The notes under the pieces were generated by a model, which did not search any database, was not told where the DNA came from, and worked only from the letters and a program-made list of their open reading frames with translations. From Nitrospira sp. (GTDB lineage: Bacteria; Nitrospirota; Nitrospiria; Nitrospirales; UBA8639): a stretch of DNA of 64,000 bases. The position numbers and the translations under genes were made by a program. The stretch is taken from the NCBI GenBank assembly GCA_011523385.1, contig WTGX01000017.1, positions 143,553 through 207,552 of the forward strand. Direction: 5' to 3'. Shown piece by piece: positions 26,064 to 35,531 of the stretch. The first letter of the stretch is position 1; each line of letters begins with the position of its first letter.

Positions 26064-29000
26064 TCACGTTTCGCGGACTTCCGGGCCCAGGACCGCTTCT
26101 GAGGTCGCGCTCCGTCTCTTGAGTTTCCAGTCCATCATGAGGCTGAAGATCGCCGGGACCAAGAGGAGCGTAAACATGGTCGAGAGTATGAGCCCGCCGA
26201 GCACGACGCTCCCGATGCCCCGGTACAATTCCGATCCGGCACCCGAGGCCAGGACCAGCGGCAGGAGGCCGAAGGTCGTGGTCAGCATGCTCATCATGAT
26301 GGGCCTGACCCGGGATCGCACGGATTCGGCAATGGCTTGACGGACCGGCATGCCGCCCGTCGTCAGGTCTTCTTCGGAGGCCCACAGGTTGAGCCGTTGC
26401 GGGTCCATAAAGTTCAGGGCCTGGTGCACCACCAGAATGGCATTGTTGACCACGACGCCGATCAGGATGATAAAGCCCAACATGGTCAGGACGTCCATGG
26501 GTTGATGGGCTATCAAGCGGTTGACGACGGACAGCCCGAGCAGGCCGCCGGCCGCGGCCAACGGCACGCTGAAGATAATAACAAACGGATACAGAAAACT
26601 TTCAAACAACGCGGCCATGAGCAAATAGGTAATCAGCACGGCCATGAGCAGATTGTATTTCAGGGCGTCATAGGTTTTCGTGAGGTCGTCCGCCGTACCC
26701 GCCAGGTGAATGCTGTACAGACGCCCGAGGTTCCCCTCTTCTTCGATCGGACGGACGACCTGCTGCTGGATCATGTCCATGGCCGTCTCCAACGGGATCT
26801 GGCTCGGCGGAATGACCTGGATGGTGATGGCCCGCTCCCGTTCGATGTGGTTGATTTGTTCGGGACCCGCCACGAGCGTGATATTGGCAATGTCACCAAC
26901 CGTGGTGAGCCGGCCGCCCGGGGTAAAGATGGGCAGGTTCCCCAGGTCCTGCGTTCGGTCGGCATACCGGTCGATGCCCCGGACCGTGAGATCGATTTCG
27001 TCTCCTTCAAACTGATAGTCGCTCGCCTTGGCCCCATCCACCAGCGCGTCAATGGTAAAGCCGAGTTCCTGGTTGGTCATTTGCACGTCGGCCGCCCGGT
27101 CCCGTTTCAGATGGACTCGTACTTCGGGACTCCCCAGGTCGAGACTCGGCTTCGGGCGAACCTGTGAGCCCGGCATGATTTGTTGAATCTGTCCGAAGAT
27201 CCGTCCGCCCAAGGCCAGAAGCTTGTCGAGGTCCGGTCCGGTAATTTCGATGTCAATGTTCCGCCCTTCGCCCAATCCCTGTTGAAACAGACTGCTTTGG
27301 GTCACGATCCCGATGATCCCGGGGAGATCGGCCAGGGCCCGGCGAAACACCGGGATCAGGTCTCGAATTTCCGCGTCGTCGTTGGTGCGGCCGCCCATGA
27401 ACACGCCGCGCCCGCGCGCCACGTAGAAGAAATTGCGGATGCTGGGCCCATCCAGGGCGGCTTCCTCCGGGGACCCGGGTTCGGCGTCCCAATGGGGGGT
27501 GAGAACGCTTTCGATGGACTCTCCCAGACGAACGTACTTCTCCGTGTTGTAGCCGGGCGGGGGCAGGACAATGCCGAAGATCAGATTTCGATTCCCGCTG
27601 GGCAAGTATTCGGCTTTCGGCAGGAACAGCGTGATGATGCCGAGGGCGAGCGCCGTGAGTCCGCAGACGATGGCCACGCGCCAGCCGGCACTACCGCACA
27701 TCCAATACACGAAATCGCCGATCCGGTCGGCGGTCTTCCTTTTCCGGACGGCCCCATGGCGCCCGGGTTCGATCTCGTCATCCTCAGGGAACGGCGCGCG
27801 CAAGGAGGCGCGGCGCCGGTCGCGGTTCGTGGTCGTCAGGATGCGCGCGGACAGGCAAGGGATCACGGTAATGGAAACCAGGAGACTCAGCCCGACTCCG
27901 GCGCTGATGGCAATGGCGATGTCCCGAAAGAGTTGTCCCGCCTGTTCCTCGATGAACACGATGGGCACGAAGACCGCAATGGTCGTCAGGGTGCTGGCCA
28001 GCACCGCGCCCCAGACTTCCGTGGTGCCGTCATAGGCGGCCCGCCACAGCGATTTGCCCGCCTCCCGGTGACGATAGATGTTTTCCAGGACGACGATGGA
28101 ATTGTCGACCAGCATGCCCCCGGCCAGCGTCATGCCGGCCAGGCTGATCACGTTCACGTTCCGGTCCAGCACCCACAAGGCGATGAAGGTACCCATGATG
28201 CTGACGGGAATGGCCAACCCGACCACGAAGGTCGTGCTGGCCGTGCGGAGGAACAGGAAGAGAATCGTCACGGCGAGGATGCCGCCGATGACCAGGTTCT
28301 TTTGAACCAGGTTGATGGAACTGTAGATGTAGTCCGTTTCGTCGTAGACCTGAAACAGTTGAAAGCCCCGTCGTTGGAGAATCTCGTCGTTCAATTCCTC
28401 AACGGCTTCCCGCAGGTGCTGCATCGTGTCCAGGGTATTGGCCCCGGTCTCGCGGATGGCATTGACGGCAATCGAATTGCGCCCCATTTCCCGCACCACG
28501 TGTTGCGGCTCCTGATACGCGACGCTGACGGTGGCCACGTCACGCACGTACACCGGCGCGCCGTCCCGTCTGGCAATGATGACGTTCCCCACGTCTTCCG
28601 GGCTTTGATATTCGCCGGTGGTCCTGACGACGTACGCCCGTTTGCCTTCATCGAAATCCCCCGCGCTGTAATCGCGATTTTCCTGGTCCAGCGCCTGCGC
28701 CAGATCCAACACCGTCAGGGCACGGATGGCCAGTTTCAGGGGGTCCACGAGCACGCGAAGTTCCCGTTTGCGGCCCCCGTACACGTTCGACGCGGCCACG
28801 CCCGGAATGCGCTCGAACCGCGCCTTGATGACGTCTTCCGCAAAATCCCGCAGGGTGTCGATTTCGACGAGGTTTCCTTCCAACGGTTCGAAAATAAACC
28901 ACCCCATGGCCCGGACGTTCGAATTGGCGCTGCTGATCACGGGTTCGTCGACTTCGTCGGGATAGGCCTTGACCTGGTTGAGCCGGTTGGAGACGCGAAG

Positions 29001-29315
29001 CAACGCCGTGTCGGTATTGGTCCCGGCCGGGAACCGAAGGATGATTTCACCGGAGTCGTAGGAACTCTCGCCGAACATTTTCTCCAGACCCTCCACCCCT
29101 TTCAGTTGCTCTTCCTGTTTGTCCACGATTTCGCGTTCCACTTCCTTGGGGCTGGCCCCCTGCCACCGCGTCGCGATCGTGATCTCGGGTTTGGAGACGT
29201 CGGGCGTGAGTTGGATGGGAAGCTTCATGAGCGAGACGAGCCCGAAGAGGGCCATGAGAATCACGACCACGGTCGTGGTGACCGGGTACCGGATGGCGAA
29301 TTGAATGACGTTCAT
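26064..29315 (-). CDS. RND-family efflux transporter permease
   Basis: 1083 aa, AcrB/HAE-type inner-membrane pump with 12 TM helices expected. The N-terminus is FAIRYPVTTTVVVILMALFGLVSLMKLPIQLTPDV. TM4 holds GGMLVDNSIVVLENI, and the second half has the matching GVVVNNAILVVH. Two large periplasmic loops lie after TM1 and TM7. A charged cytoplasmic insert between the halves (RRRASLRAPFPEDDEIEPGRHGAVRKRK) is unusual in length. The start overlaps the adaptor stop by ATGA. The substrate is not predictable. Confidence 0.95.
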   Translation of the reverse strand: MNVIQFAIRYPVTTTVVVILMALFGLVSLMKLPIQLTPDVSKPEITIATRWQGASPKEVEREIVDKQEEQLKGVEGLEKMFGESSYDSGEIILRFPAGTNTDTALLRVSNRLNQVKAYPDEVDEPVISSANSNVRAMGWFIFEPLEGNLVEIDTLRDFAEDVIKARFERIPGVAASNVYGGRKRELRVLVDPLKLAIRALTVLDLAQALDQENRDYSAGDFDEGKRAYVVRTTGEYQSPEDVGNVIIARRDGAPVYVRDVATVSVAYQEPQHVVREMGRNSIAVNAIRETGANTLDTMQHLREAVEELNDEILQRRGFQLFQVYDETDYIYSSINLVQKNLVIGGILAVTILFLFLRTASTTFVVGLAIPVSIMGTFIALWVLDRNVNVISLAGMTLAGGMLVDNSIVVLENIYRHREAGKSLWRAAYDGTTEVWGAVLASTLTTIAVFVPIVFIEEQAGQLFRDIAIAISAGVGLSLLVSITVIPCLSARILTTTNRDRRRASLRAPFPEDDEIEPGRHGAVRKRKTADRIGDFVYWMCGSAGWRVAIVCGLTALALGIITLFLPKAEYLPSGNRNLIFGIVLPPPGYNTEKYVRLGESIESVLTPHWDAEPGSPEEAALDGPSIRNFFYVARGRGVFMGGRTNDDAEIRDLIPVFRRALADLPGIIGIVTQSSLFQQGLGEGRNIDIEITGPDLDKLLALGGRIFGQIQQIMPGSQVRPKPSLDLGSPEVRVHLKRDRAADVQMTNQELGFTIDALVDGAKASDYQFEGDEIDLTVRGIDRYADRTQDLGNLPIFTPGGRLTTVGDIANITLVAGPEQINHIERERAITIQVIPPSQIPLETAMDMIQQQVVRPIEEEGNLGRLYSIHLAGTADDLTKTYDALKYNLLMAVLITYLLMAALFESFLYPFVIIFSVPLAAAGGLLGLSVVNRLIAHQPMDVLTMLGFIILIGVVVNNAILVVHQALNFMDPQRLNLWASEEDLTTGGMPVRQAIAESVRSRVRPIMMSMLTTTFGLLPLVLASGAGSELYRGIGSVVLGGLILSTMFTLLLVPAIFSLMMDWKLKRRSATSEAVLGPEVRET

Positions 29316-30445
29316 GGGTTGTTGCCGGGAGCCTCTCCGGGAGCGTCCAACACGCGCACGGGTTGGCCGGGGAAGAGACGTTCGTTGCCCTCCACCACGA
29401 CGGTCATGCCTTCCCGGACCGGCCCTTCGATTTCCACGAGATCTTCGACGTGCAGGACGGCAGTCACCGGGATCTGCTCGACGACCCTCTCGTTCACCCG
29501 GAACACGAACTGCTTGCCCCCCCGGAGGACCAGGGCGTCCTTCGGCACCACGATCCCCTGGTGGGGCCGGTCGACCCGGAACGTGACGCGGGACACCATA
29601 CCGCTCTTGATCGCCAAAGCGGGATTCGGAATCTCCACTTTGACCGGAAAAGTTCTCGCGGCTCGATCTGCTTGAGCGATCAGCGAGAACACTCTGCCCC
29701 GCGCCTCGAACTCCGGAAGGCCGTCGAAGGTCGCGGTGACGGGGTCACGGACTTGAATATGGCTCACGTAGCGTTCCGGAAGAGGAACTTCAACTTGCAC
29801 GTGCGACAGGTCAACAATCTCAACAATCGCTCCGCCTTCTTCCACCCACTGCCCGATCTCCGTAAATTCCTGTGTGATCCATCCGTCGAACGGCGCGACG
29901 ATCCTGGACTTGTTCAGGGAGTCCCTGACCTGCCGGATTTCGGCATCCAATTGAGACAGGTGTTCTTTCAGGGCCGCTTCTTCGGCCACGGCGTCATCGA
30001 AGTCTTTCTGCGTGACGAGTTCTTTCTTGAAGAGGACGCGGACTCGTTTCAGATCCCGTTTGGCCCGCTGATAGCGGGCGCCCGACTCCCGATAGAGAGC
30101 CACGGCCGAATCGAGCCGGATCTGCAAGGTCTCCGTGCGCAAACGCGCCAGGAGTTGCCCTCGCGTGACCTGCATGCCTTCTTCCGCGGGGAAGGCCTGG
30201 ACCAACCCTTCGACTTCGCTGGCCACGATGCTTCGTTTCCACGGTTCGACGGTGCCGACCAAGGTGACGGATTGCATCACTTCCCGTTGAAGAACCGGGG
30301 CGACGCGCACCGGCGACGGCGGCGGACTCGGGGGAGGAGGCGCGGCTTGTTGTTCGTTACAGGCCGTGAGGGTGACCAGGCACAGGATCAAGGAAAGGGG
30401 CCTGCAGGCCCTTCGAAATACTTGCTGACATGGGTGCGGGATCAT
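29312..30445 (-). CDS. RND efflux periplasmic adaptor (HlyD/MFP family), lipoprotein
   Basis: About 377 aa. A signal peptide with lipobox LTAC (LILCLVTLTAC) implies lipidation at the cysteine. Lipoyl halves (VAPFDGWITQEFTEIGQWVEEGGAIVEIV) flank a coiled-coil hairpin (residues about 110-180). A beta-barrel domain follows. The ATG at 30445 replaces the TTG at 30460. It is first gene of the adaptor-pump-TolC operon. Confidence 0.92.
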   Translation of the reverse strand: MIPHPCQQVFRRACRPLSLILCLVTLTACNEQQAAPPPPSPPPSPVRVAPVLQREVMQSVTLVGTVEPWKRSIVASEVEGLVQAFPAEEGMQVTRGQLLARLRTETLQIRLDSAVALYRESGARYQRAKRDLKRVRVLFKKELVTQKDFDDAVAEEAALKEHLSQLDAEIRQVRDSLNKSRIVAPFDGWITQEFTEIGQWVEEGGAIVEIVDLSHVQVEVPLPERYVSHIQVRDPVTATFDGLPEFEARGRVFSLIAQADRAARTFPVKVEIPNPALAIKSGMVSRVTFRVDRPHQGIVVPKDALVLRGGKQFVFRVNERVVEQIPVTAVLHVEDLVEIEGPVREGMTVVVEGNERLFPGQPVRVLDAPGEAPGNNP

Positions 30446-30589
30446 AACGGGAACGATCAACGAAGCCGATAATCATATCTCTCAGTCAATAATAAGGATA
30501 TTCTACTATATGAAAACCATGTATCCAAAATAGAATGCGCACTCAGGTTTTTGCAACCTTCACCCGAGAGGAATACGCTACGATGCCGG

Positions 30590-31291
30590 TTATTGAAACG
30601 AATCGGGAGATTTTTTAGATTCGGCCGGAGATGGTAACGCCGGGGTGCCGTTCGGGGGCGTTTTGCCGGTTTTCCCATTGGCCGTACCACCCGAAACCCC
30701 GCCCGAGACGATGAAAGTCATAATGTCCGCGCTGTCGGCGTGGAGCGGGCGGATCTGGCTGCGCGGCACGACCAGCAGGTTGCCGGCAAAGTTGTAGGAT
30801 TGCGGAAAGTACACGGCGACCCGGTCTTCCAGCCCCAACAGGTCCAGGTTCTGGCGCGTGACAAATCCGATCGCTTCCGCGTGACCACCCGGGATCAGCG
30901 TGACGAGTACGGGTTGATCGAAACGCTTTTTTTCACCCATGAACGCTTCGATGAGGTCCTTGAGCGACGTGTAGACCAATTTGACAAAGGGCGTGCGGGT
31001 CAGGACTTTTTCCAGGGAACCCATGGCTCCGCGGAAGAACACGTTCGAGGCCAGGCGGCCGATCAGCACGAGCATGCCGATGGTGAGGAGAAACCCGATC
31101 CCCGGGACCGGGATATTCAGCCAGCCGTCGATGAAATTGAAAACGACGAAGACGACGTAGATGGTGACGGCCACCGGGACCACGAGAAACAGGCCTTCCA
31201 GGAAGTTTCGCACGAATTCCTGCGTGTCCCAGCGCTTGGGAATGATTTCATCTTTGAGGGATTTGAGAATTTCTTTCCAGTCAAAACTCAT
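30590..31291 (-). CDS. DUF502-family membrane protein
   Basis: 233 aa. Two TM helices (FLEGLFLVVPVAVTIYVVFVVFNFI and GIGFLLTIGMLVLIGRLASNV) are followed by the DUF502 core with TPFVKLVYTSLKDLIEAF and QPVLVTLIPGGHAEAIGFVT, ending in a Pro/Ser/Gly tail. The function is not known for the family; it is widespread in environmental Gram-negatives. Confidence 0.92.
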   Translation of the reverse strand: MSFDWKEILKSLKDEIIPKRWDTQEFVRNFLEGLFLVVPVAVTIYVVFVVFNFIDGWLNIPVPGIGFLLTIGMLVLIGRLASNVFFRGAMGSLEKVLTRTPFVKLVYTSLKDLIEAFMGEKKRFDQPVLVTLIPGGHAEAIGFVTRQNLDLLGLEDRVAVYFPQSYNFAGNLLVVPRSQIRPLHADSADIMTFIVSGGVSGGTANGKTGKTPPNGTPALPSPAESKKSPDSFQ

Positions 31292-31451
31292 AAGGTCAGC
31301 CTCCGGACAAATGGCTCAATTCCCTGACTCTAACCGGAGAGCAGGCCTTGAGACAAGGTTTGCCGGGGGATCATTTGACACTCGGCCTCACAACCCGTCA
31401 CAGTAAGACGCATTCCGTGATCCATTCACTTCATGCAGAAAGGCGCACATT

Positions 31452-31712
31452 GTGGCAGGCGAAACCCCATCGCGGAAACCGTCCTCCAAATCGAAGGGTC
31501 CTCTCGAAACCGAAATCCTGACGGTCCACGTCGAGCGTGAAGGCCAACAAGTCAGCGCCAAATGGGGGCTGAATCCGAGACTGAAAGAAGAATTGACTCC
31601 CGAGGAATGGAAAGAGGTGACGGACATCATGGGCAAAGTCACCGACATCGTGGGGAAACGGTTTTCGGAAATGTTGGCGCAAGGACCGACGGAAGCCGGC
31701 GGAACCGCGTAA
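31452..31712 (+). CDS. Small hypothetical protein
   Basis: 86 aa starting at GTG with AAAGGCG upstream. A basic Ser/Lys-rich N-terminus precedes one amphipathic region (VHVEREGQQVSAKWGLNPRLKEELTPEEWKEVTDIMGKVTDIVGKRF). No family recognised. It is convergent with the radical SAM gene and does not look like a RiPP precursor (no Gly/Cys core). Confidence 0.6.
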   Translation: MAGETPSRKPSSKSKGPLETEILTVHVEREGQQVSAKWGLNPRLKEELTPEEWKEVTDIMGKVTDIVGKRFSEMLAQGPTEAGGTA

Positions 31713-31761
31713 GCACCAAGTCTGTTCCTCAGCCCCCGGCACTCGCGCCGAACCTTCTCTC

Positions 31762-33690
31762 CTACAGATGCGCATTGACCGGCAAGGCCAGGGTAAAGTA
31801 GCGGCCCTTGTCTTCCACCAGGATGCGTTTGGTCACGAGCGTGGCAACCGCGTCGTCGATGGAAGTCGCCGGGGTTGTCGCCGCGGGATCGTCAACTGAA
31901 GCCCGCCTGATCTGCTCCAGCGTTTTCGGGGTCTCATTGCAATACTCGATGACGAACGAAAACGGCCAATCAAACCGTTCGCTCGTGGGCTGATCGGTGC
32001 GGCCGTCGTAGACGGTCACGTAACTCATGGCCTTGGCATAGAACAGGAACGGGCGGTCCTGCGAGAAATACCGGGCCCGCCATTCCTGCACGAGGCTGCA
32101 CAACTGCTCGTAGAGGGCCGGGTCCACGTTCCAATCGATCTCATATTCGAAATCGTACGCGATCTTGTTCAGGTCCACTTTCCTCGCGTCGTACACGTAT
32201 TCATACGCCGCGCCCGGTCCGGTAATGCGCACGCCGTATTCTTCGGGCCGCATGAAATACGGGCTGAACCGTTCCAGCCACAGTTTGCCGGTGCTTTCCG
32301 GCGGCTGAAGGTGAAACAGCGAGGGAATGAGCGCGATCTGGCGCTTGTAGTCCGCGTTGGTCTCCTGCGGAAAACCCAGCAGGATGTTCCAGTTGATATC
32401 CAGGTTGTAATAACGGCTCCATTTCAGGCACTGGACGTTCTGGAGCGGGCTGACGCCCTTGTCCATTTCCTTGAGCTGCGCCGCGCTCAGGCTTTCGATG
32501 CCCGGCTGCATGCACTTCACCCCGCCTTGGGCCAAGGTCTGGATTTGCTGCTTGGTCAGGTTGGCCTTGGTCTCCATGAACACGTCCAGGTCATAGTGGC
32601 CCGCGGCGAATCGACCGAACAGCGCGTCGATGTATTTCAGGTCGATGATGTTGTCCACCAGCCGGAAGCGCGTGGTGTTATAGCGACTGGAGAGTCCGTC
32701 CATTTCCCGGGCCACCTGATCGGACGACTTGGCGCGAAACGTCATGGCCTGCGCGTTCAACCCGCAAAACGTGCAATGATGTTTTTCGCCCCACCAGCAT
32801 CCGCGCGACCCTTCGTAGAGCAAAATCCGGTTCAGCCCGGTCGATCCCTGCCCCTCCAGTTCCCGCACCAGTTCAAAATAGTCATCGTAATCCGGTGGCC
32901 CGACTTCGGTAAAATCGGAAAAGAGGATTGGGTTGGGTTGGAACTGAATCTCCCCATCTTTGCGAAAGGCCACCCCGGCGGGGAGCAAGTCTTCCTGACC
33001 GCGAAGCACGTTCTTCACCAGAGCGGGAAATACCTCCTCGCCCTCGCCGACCACCACGTAATCGATCCACGGGAACGCCCGGAAATGTTCCAGGCCCATC
33101 TCCCCGTCGAAGTTGGCCCCGCCGAAGACGATGCGGACCGCGGGATAGAGGTCCTTGATCAATTTGGCCAGGGTCAGGCTCGCCACGTTCTGGTCGAAGG
33201 TGGACGTGAACCCCACGACCTTGAATTGCCCCCAGTTGTACGACGTCAACAGCTCGGTCAGAAATTGCGGCGCGATGGTATGGGCGATCTCTTCCAGATA
33301 CCCCGTGGAACATCCGGCTTCCTGCGCCGTGCTCTCGAACACGGGTTTGAACACGTCGGGATATTGGGCGTGCTTGGGGTTGTCCCGGAAGAGAATCGAC
33401 GAGAACAACCACTCACCGATCATGCCCCGTTTTTCGCACAACACTTCGTAGAGCGGGACACCGATGCGATGGGCAAACAGCAGGTTGAAATGATAACTCT
33501 TTGACCCCATGCCGTGGTTCTGCAGCACCCGGGACAGCGTGCCGAGTTGAATGGACGGGAATTTGGAATACCCGAACGGCATGGTGACCAGGGCCACCTG
33601 CGGGACGCCGTCCAGGTCGCTCCAGGGTTCTTCCGCGAGCACGGCGGCGGCTTGAGCAGACGGCTCGATGGTGATGAGGGACTCAGCCAT
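31762..33690 (-). CDS. B12-binding radical SAM enzyme, RiPP-maturation C-methyltransferase type
   Basis: 642 aa. The N-terminal cobalamin-binding-like domain (about 30-260) has VGFTSTFDQN and RIVFGGANFDGE. The radical SAM core carries GSRGCWWGEKHHCTFCG near residue 295, a CX7CX2C cluster motif characteristic of the rSAM C-methyltransferases acting on ribosomal peptides (rSAM_ocin_1, family knowledge). GIESLS and NILLGFPQET follow as in MiaB-like barrels. The start overlaps the upstream pterin dehydratase gene. No precursor peptide gene is obvious nearby, so the substrate may be encoded elsewhere or may be unusual. Confidence 0.88.
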   Translation of the reverse strand: MAESLITIEPSAQAAAVLAEEPWSDLDGVPQVALVTMPFGYSKFPSIQLGTLSRVLQNHGMGSKSYHFNLLFAHRIGVPLYEVLCEKRGMIGEWLFSSILFRDNPKHAQYPDVFKPVFESTAQEAGCSTGYLEEIAHTIAPQFLTELLTSYNWGQFKVVGFTSTFDQNVASLTLAKLIKDLYPAVRIVFGGANFDGEMGLEHFRAFPWIDYVVVGEGEEVFPALVKNVLRGQEDLLPAGVAFRKDGEIQFQPNPILFSDFTEVGPPDYDDYFELVRELEGQGSTGLNRILLYEGSRGCWWGEKHHCTFCGLNAQAMTFRAKSSDQVAREMDGLSSRYNTTRFRLVDNIIDLKYIDALFGRFAAGHYDLDVFMETKANLTKQQIQTLAQGGVKCMQPGIESLSAAQLKEMDKGVSPLQNVQCLKWSRYYNLDINWNILLGFPQETNADYKRQIALIPSLFHLQPPESTGKLWLERFSPYFMRPEEYGVRITGPGAAYEYVYDARKVDLNKIAYDFEYEIDWNVDPALYEQLCSLVQEWRARYFSQDRPFLFYAKAMSYVTVYDGRTDQPTSERFDWPFSFVIEYCNETPKTLEQIRRASVDDPAATTPATSIDDAVATLVTKRILVEDKGRYFTLALPVNAHL

Positions 33691-34021
33691 GGCCCGCGAA
33701 AACCCGGTCGGCCTTGGCCGCCAGGTAAAAATCGCTTTCCGTGAGCCCGTGGATTTTATGCGTCCAGATTTCCACCTTGCACCGGCCCCACGCCAAATAC
33801 AGGTCGGGATGATGGCCTTCTGTCTCGGCGATGGTGCCGACCTTGTTCACAAAGTCCAGGGCCTCCGCAAAGTCCTTGAATTCGTACAGGCGCTCGATAT
33901 GCCCGTCCGCATTCAACGCCCATCCCTGCTCCAATTGCCCCAACAACTCCCGCACCTTCGCCGGTTCCAGCGGCGGCACCCCCCCGCGACACGGCACGCA
34001 TTGCTTATCAGCCAAACTCAT
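33683..34021 (-). CDS. Pterin-4a-carbinolamine dehydratase
   Basis: 112 aa. The PCD active-site signature is ETEGHHPDLYLAWGRCKVEIWTHKIHGLTESDF with the catalytic His pair. Residue C8 and the second Cys (CVPC) lie in the N-terminal extension typical of bacterial forms. It recycles pterin cofactor or serves in molybdopterin-related steps. It overlaps the radical SAM gene by 8 nt, a possible two-gene operon. Confidence 0.93.
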   Translation of the reverse strand: MSLADKQCVPCRGGVPPLEPAKVRELLGQLEQGWALNADGHIERLYEFKDFAEALDFVNKVGTIAETEGHHPDLYLAWGRCKVEIWTHKIHGLTESDFYLAAKADRVFAGHG

Positions 34022-34090
34022 GAAGTCCTCCTGTTGTTCTATGACCCGTATATGTGTCCAATAATTCGCTTGTAATTGCCGCTCGTTTTT

Positions 34091-34126
34091 CCCCTCCTTT
34101 GTAAGGAGGGGCGAGGGGAGGTAGAG
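34091..34126. repeat. 36-bp repeat, left copy
   Basis: Identical over 36 bp and in the same orientation to 45355-45390. It includes the hairpin CCCCTCCTTTGTAAGGAGGGG. A near-copy in reverse orientation lies at about 34211-34247. The rest of 34022-34451 shows nothing else. Confidence 0.85.
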
Positions 34127-34451
34127 CCTGAAGAGAGACCGTGGAGCTTCAGAATGCCTAGGAGACGTTGGCTAGCCCTCTGTTTTCCTTCTCCGTTCTT
34201 GTCCATTTTTCTACCCCACCCTGCCCTCCCCTTACAAAGGGGAGGAACAAGCTGACGGCACCTGTTTCATCGTTCATCCGGTGACCATCAAAAGAATTAT
34301 AGACTCCCATATGGCAAGGCACAAATGAGGTTGCTTGAAAGATTCGCTTTCTTTTTCGGCGTCAAAGACGGATAATCTGCCGACACACTGCGTGTGGAAG
34401 GACGGCAAAGTCGTAGCCACTGATCGATCCTTTACTTAAAGGAGGTGTCAC

Positions 34452-34811
34452 ATGGGACCGACCAAAGCCATTATGAAGGATGGAGCCCTCTATGATGCCA
34501 AAACCGGGAAGTTGCTCAAGGACGGGCTCACGACCCATGAAGCGATTCGGGACTACGTCGATCACCATTACATTGTCCTCCCGGTGGTGAACAAGGAGTG
34601 CCAACCCTGGCTGCTCGACGGCGACCCCGTCTATTGCTTGCGGGGCACGCGGTACGAAAACCTCAAGGATGAAGTCCTGCACCTTACGCGATGCCCGGAC
34701 TGCGGCGGCATGGGGATTCGAGACGACGAACCCATGGTCGAATCGGATTGCATCCGCTGTGTGACCTGCGGCCATGAATTCGACGCCCGCCTGGAAATGA
34801 TGGAGAGTTAG
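34452..34811 (+). CDS. Zinc-ribbon hypothetical protein
   Basis: 119 aa. The C-terminal zinc ribbon is CPDCGGMG..CIRCVTCGHEF. The N-terminus has KAIMKDGALYDAKTGKLLKDGLTTHEAIRDYV. The ATG at 34452 follows AAAGGAGGTG, a strong site. Possibly a regulator or adaptor; no family known to me. Confidence 0.75.
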   Translation: MGPTKAIMKDGALYDAKTGKLLKDGLTTHEAIRDYVDHHYIVLPVVNKECQPWLLDGDPVYCLRGTRYENLKDEVLHLTRCPDCGGMGIRDDEPMVESDCIRCVTCGHEFDARLEMMES

Positions 34812-35342
34812 GTTTTTTCAGCGGGCGCTTGGCAAGTATTCCGAGTCTTTTAGGCGATAATTCATAGCGTTCGCAGGAAATGCCTTGCAGCAGACTTCCC
34901 TTACTAGGTTTCATGAAGTGTGATTTCGTGCCTAGTGGCACGAAGCCAACCTTTCTTCCGAGAACTTTACCCCCCGGCTGTCTTAGTTGGGCGGCTTCAT
35001 TAGCCTTTGCTAAGGTTTATTGCTGGTTTCGCTTTTATCCTTGATAAGCTAGGAGGTCTTCACGTTAAACCCGCGATGAATGCGCAATGGGATTTGCGAT
35101 TAGTGCTCAAATACCTTTTTTCGGCAAAAGGACAAACAGAATGTTTGTAAATCGGAGCTAATAGAACAATTATTCAGCAGAATGAACAAGTTATAGCGTT
35201 AACACGCCGTAGTCTTTTCCGCAGAAATTTCTCCAGGCCCCTTTCCTGTGAAGCAAAAGTTTTGATTGACTTCCAGTGATCGATTTTCTATGTTTTTATA
35301 GATATTATTATGACCGGTTAGTTTTTTTTGGAAGTCGATCAT
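34812..35342 (+). promoter_or_regulatory. AT-richer boundary region with promoter of the first accessory operon
   Basis: About 530 bp without a gene. It is visibly richer in A and T than the left flank. A promoter TTGACT (35266-35271), 17-bp spacer, TATGTT (35289-35294) lies 49 bp before the first operon gene. No att-like core was seen. Confidence 0.6.
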
Positions 35343-35531
35343 ATGATTGACAAGTGGCTCACTGTAAAAGAAGTCGCTGAATATCTCAAACTAAGTACTG
35401 ACCTTGTCTACAAGTTTGCCCAACGGGGAAAGATACCGGTTTCTAAGATAGGAAATCAGTGGCGCTTTGATCGAGAAGAAATTGATTCCTGGGTTAAAGC
35501 TCAGCGCCCTCGGAAACGTTCAAAGAAATGA
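35343..35531 (+). CDS. Excisionase/MerR-like helix-turn-helix protein
   Basis: 62 aa. A single winged HTH of the HTH_17/excise type: WLTVKEVAEYLKLSTDLVYKFAQRGKIPVSKIGNQWRFDREEIDSWV. The basic tail is RPRKRSKK. The ATG at 35343 has GGAAG upstream; the TTG at 35328 is less likely. It probably regulates the operon that it starts (overlap ATGA with radC). Confidence 0.88.
   Translation: MIDKWLTVKEVAEYLKLSTDLVYKFAQRGKIPVSKIGNQWRFDREEIDSWVKAQRPRKRSKK

Noticed and set aside
27180..29675. 831-codon open frame on the plus strand
   Set aside because: Antisense to the RND pump gene; composition is that of a shadow frame (His/Asp/Gly/Arg-rich) with no domain.
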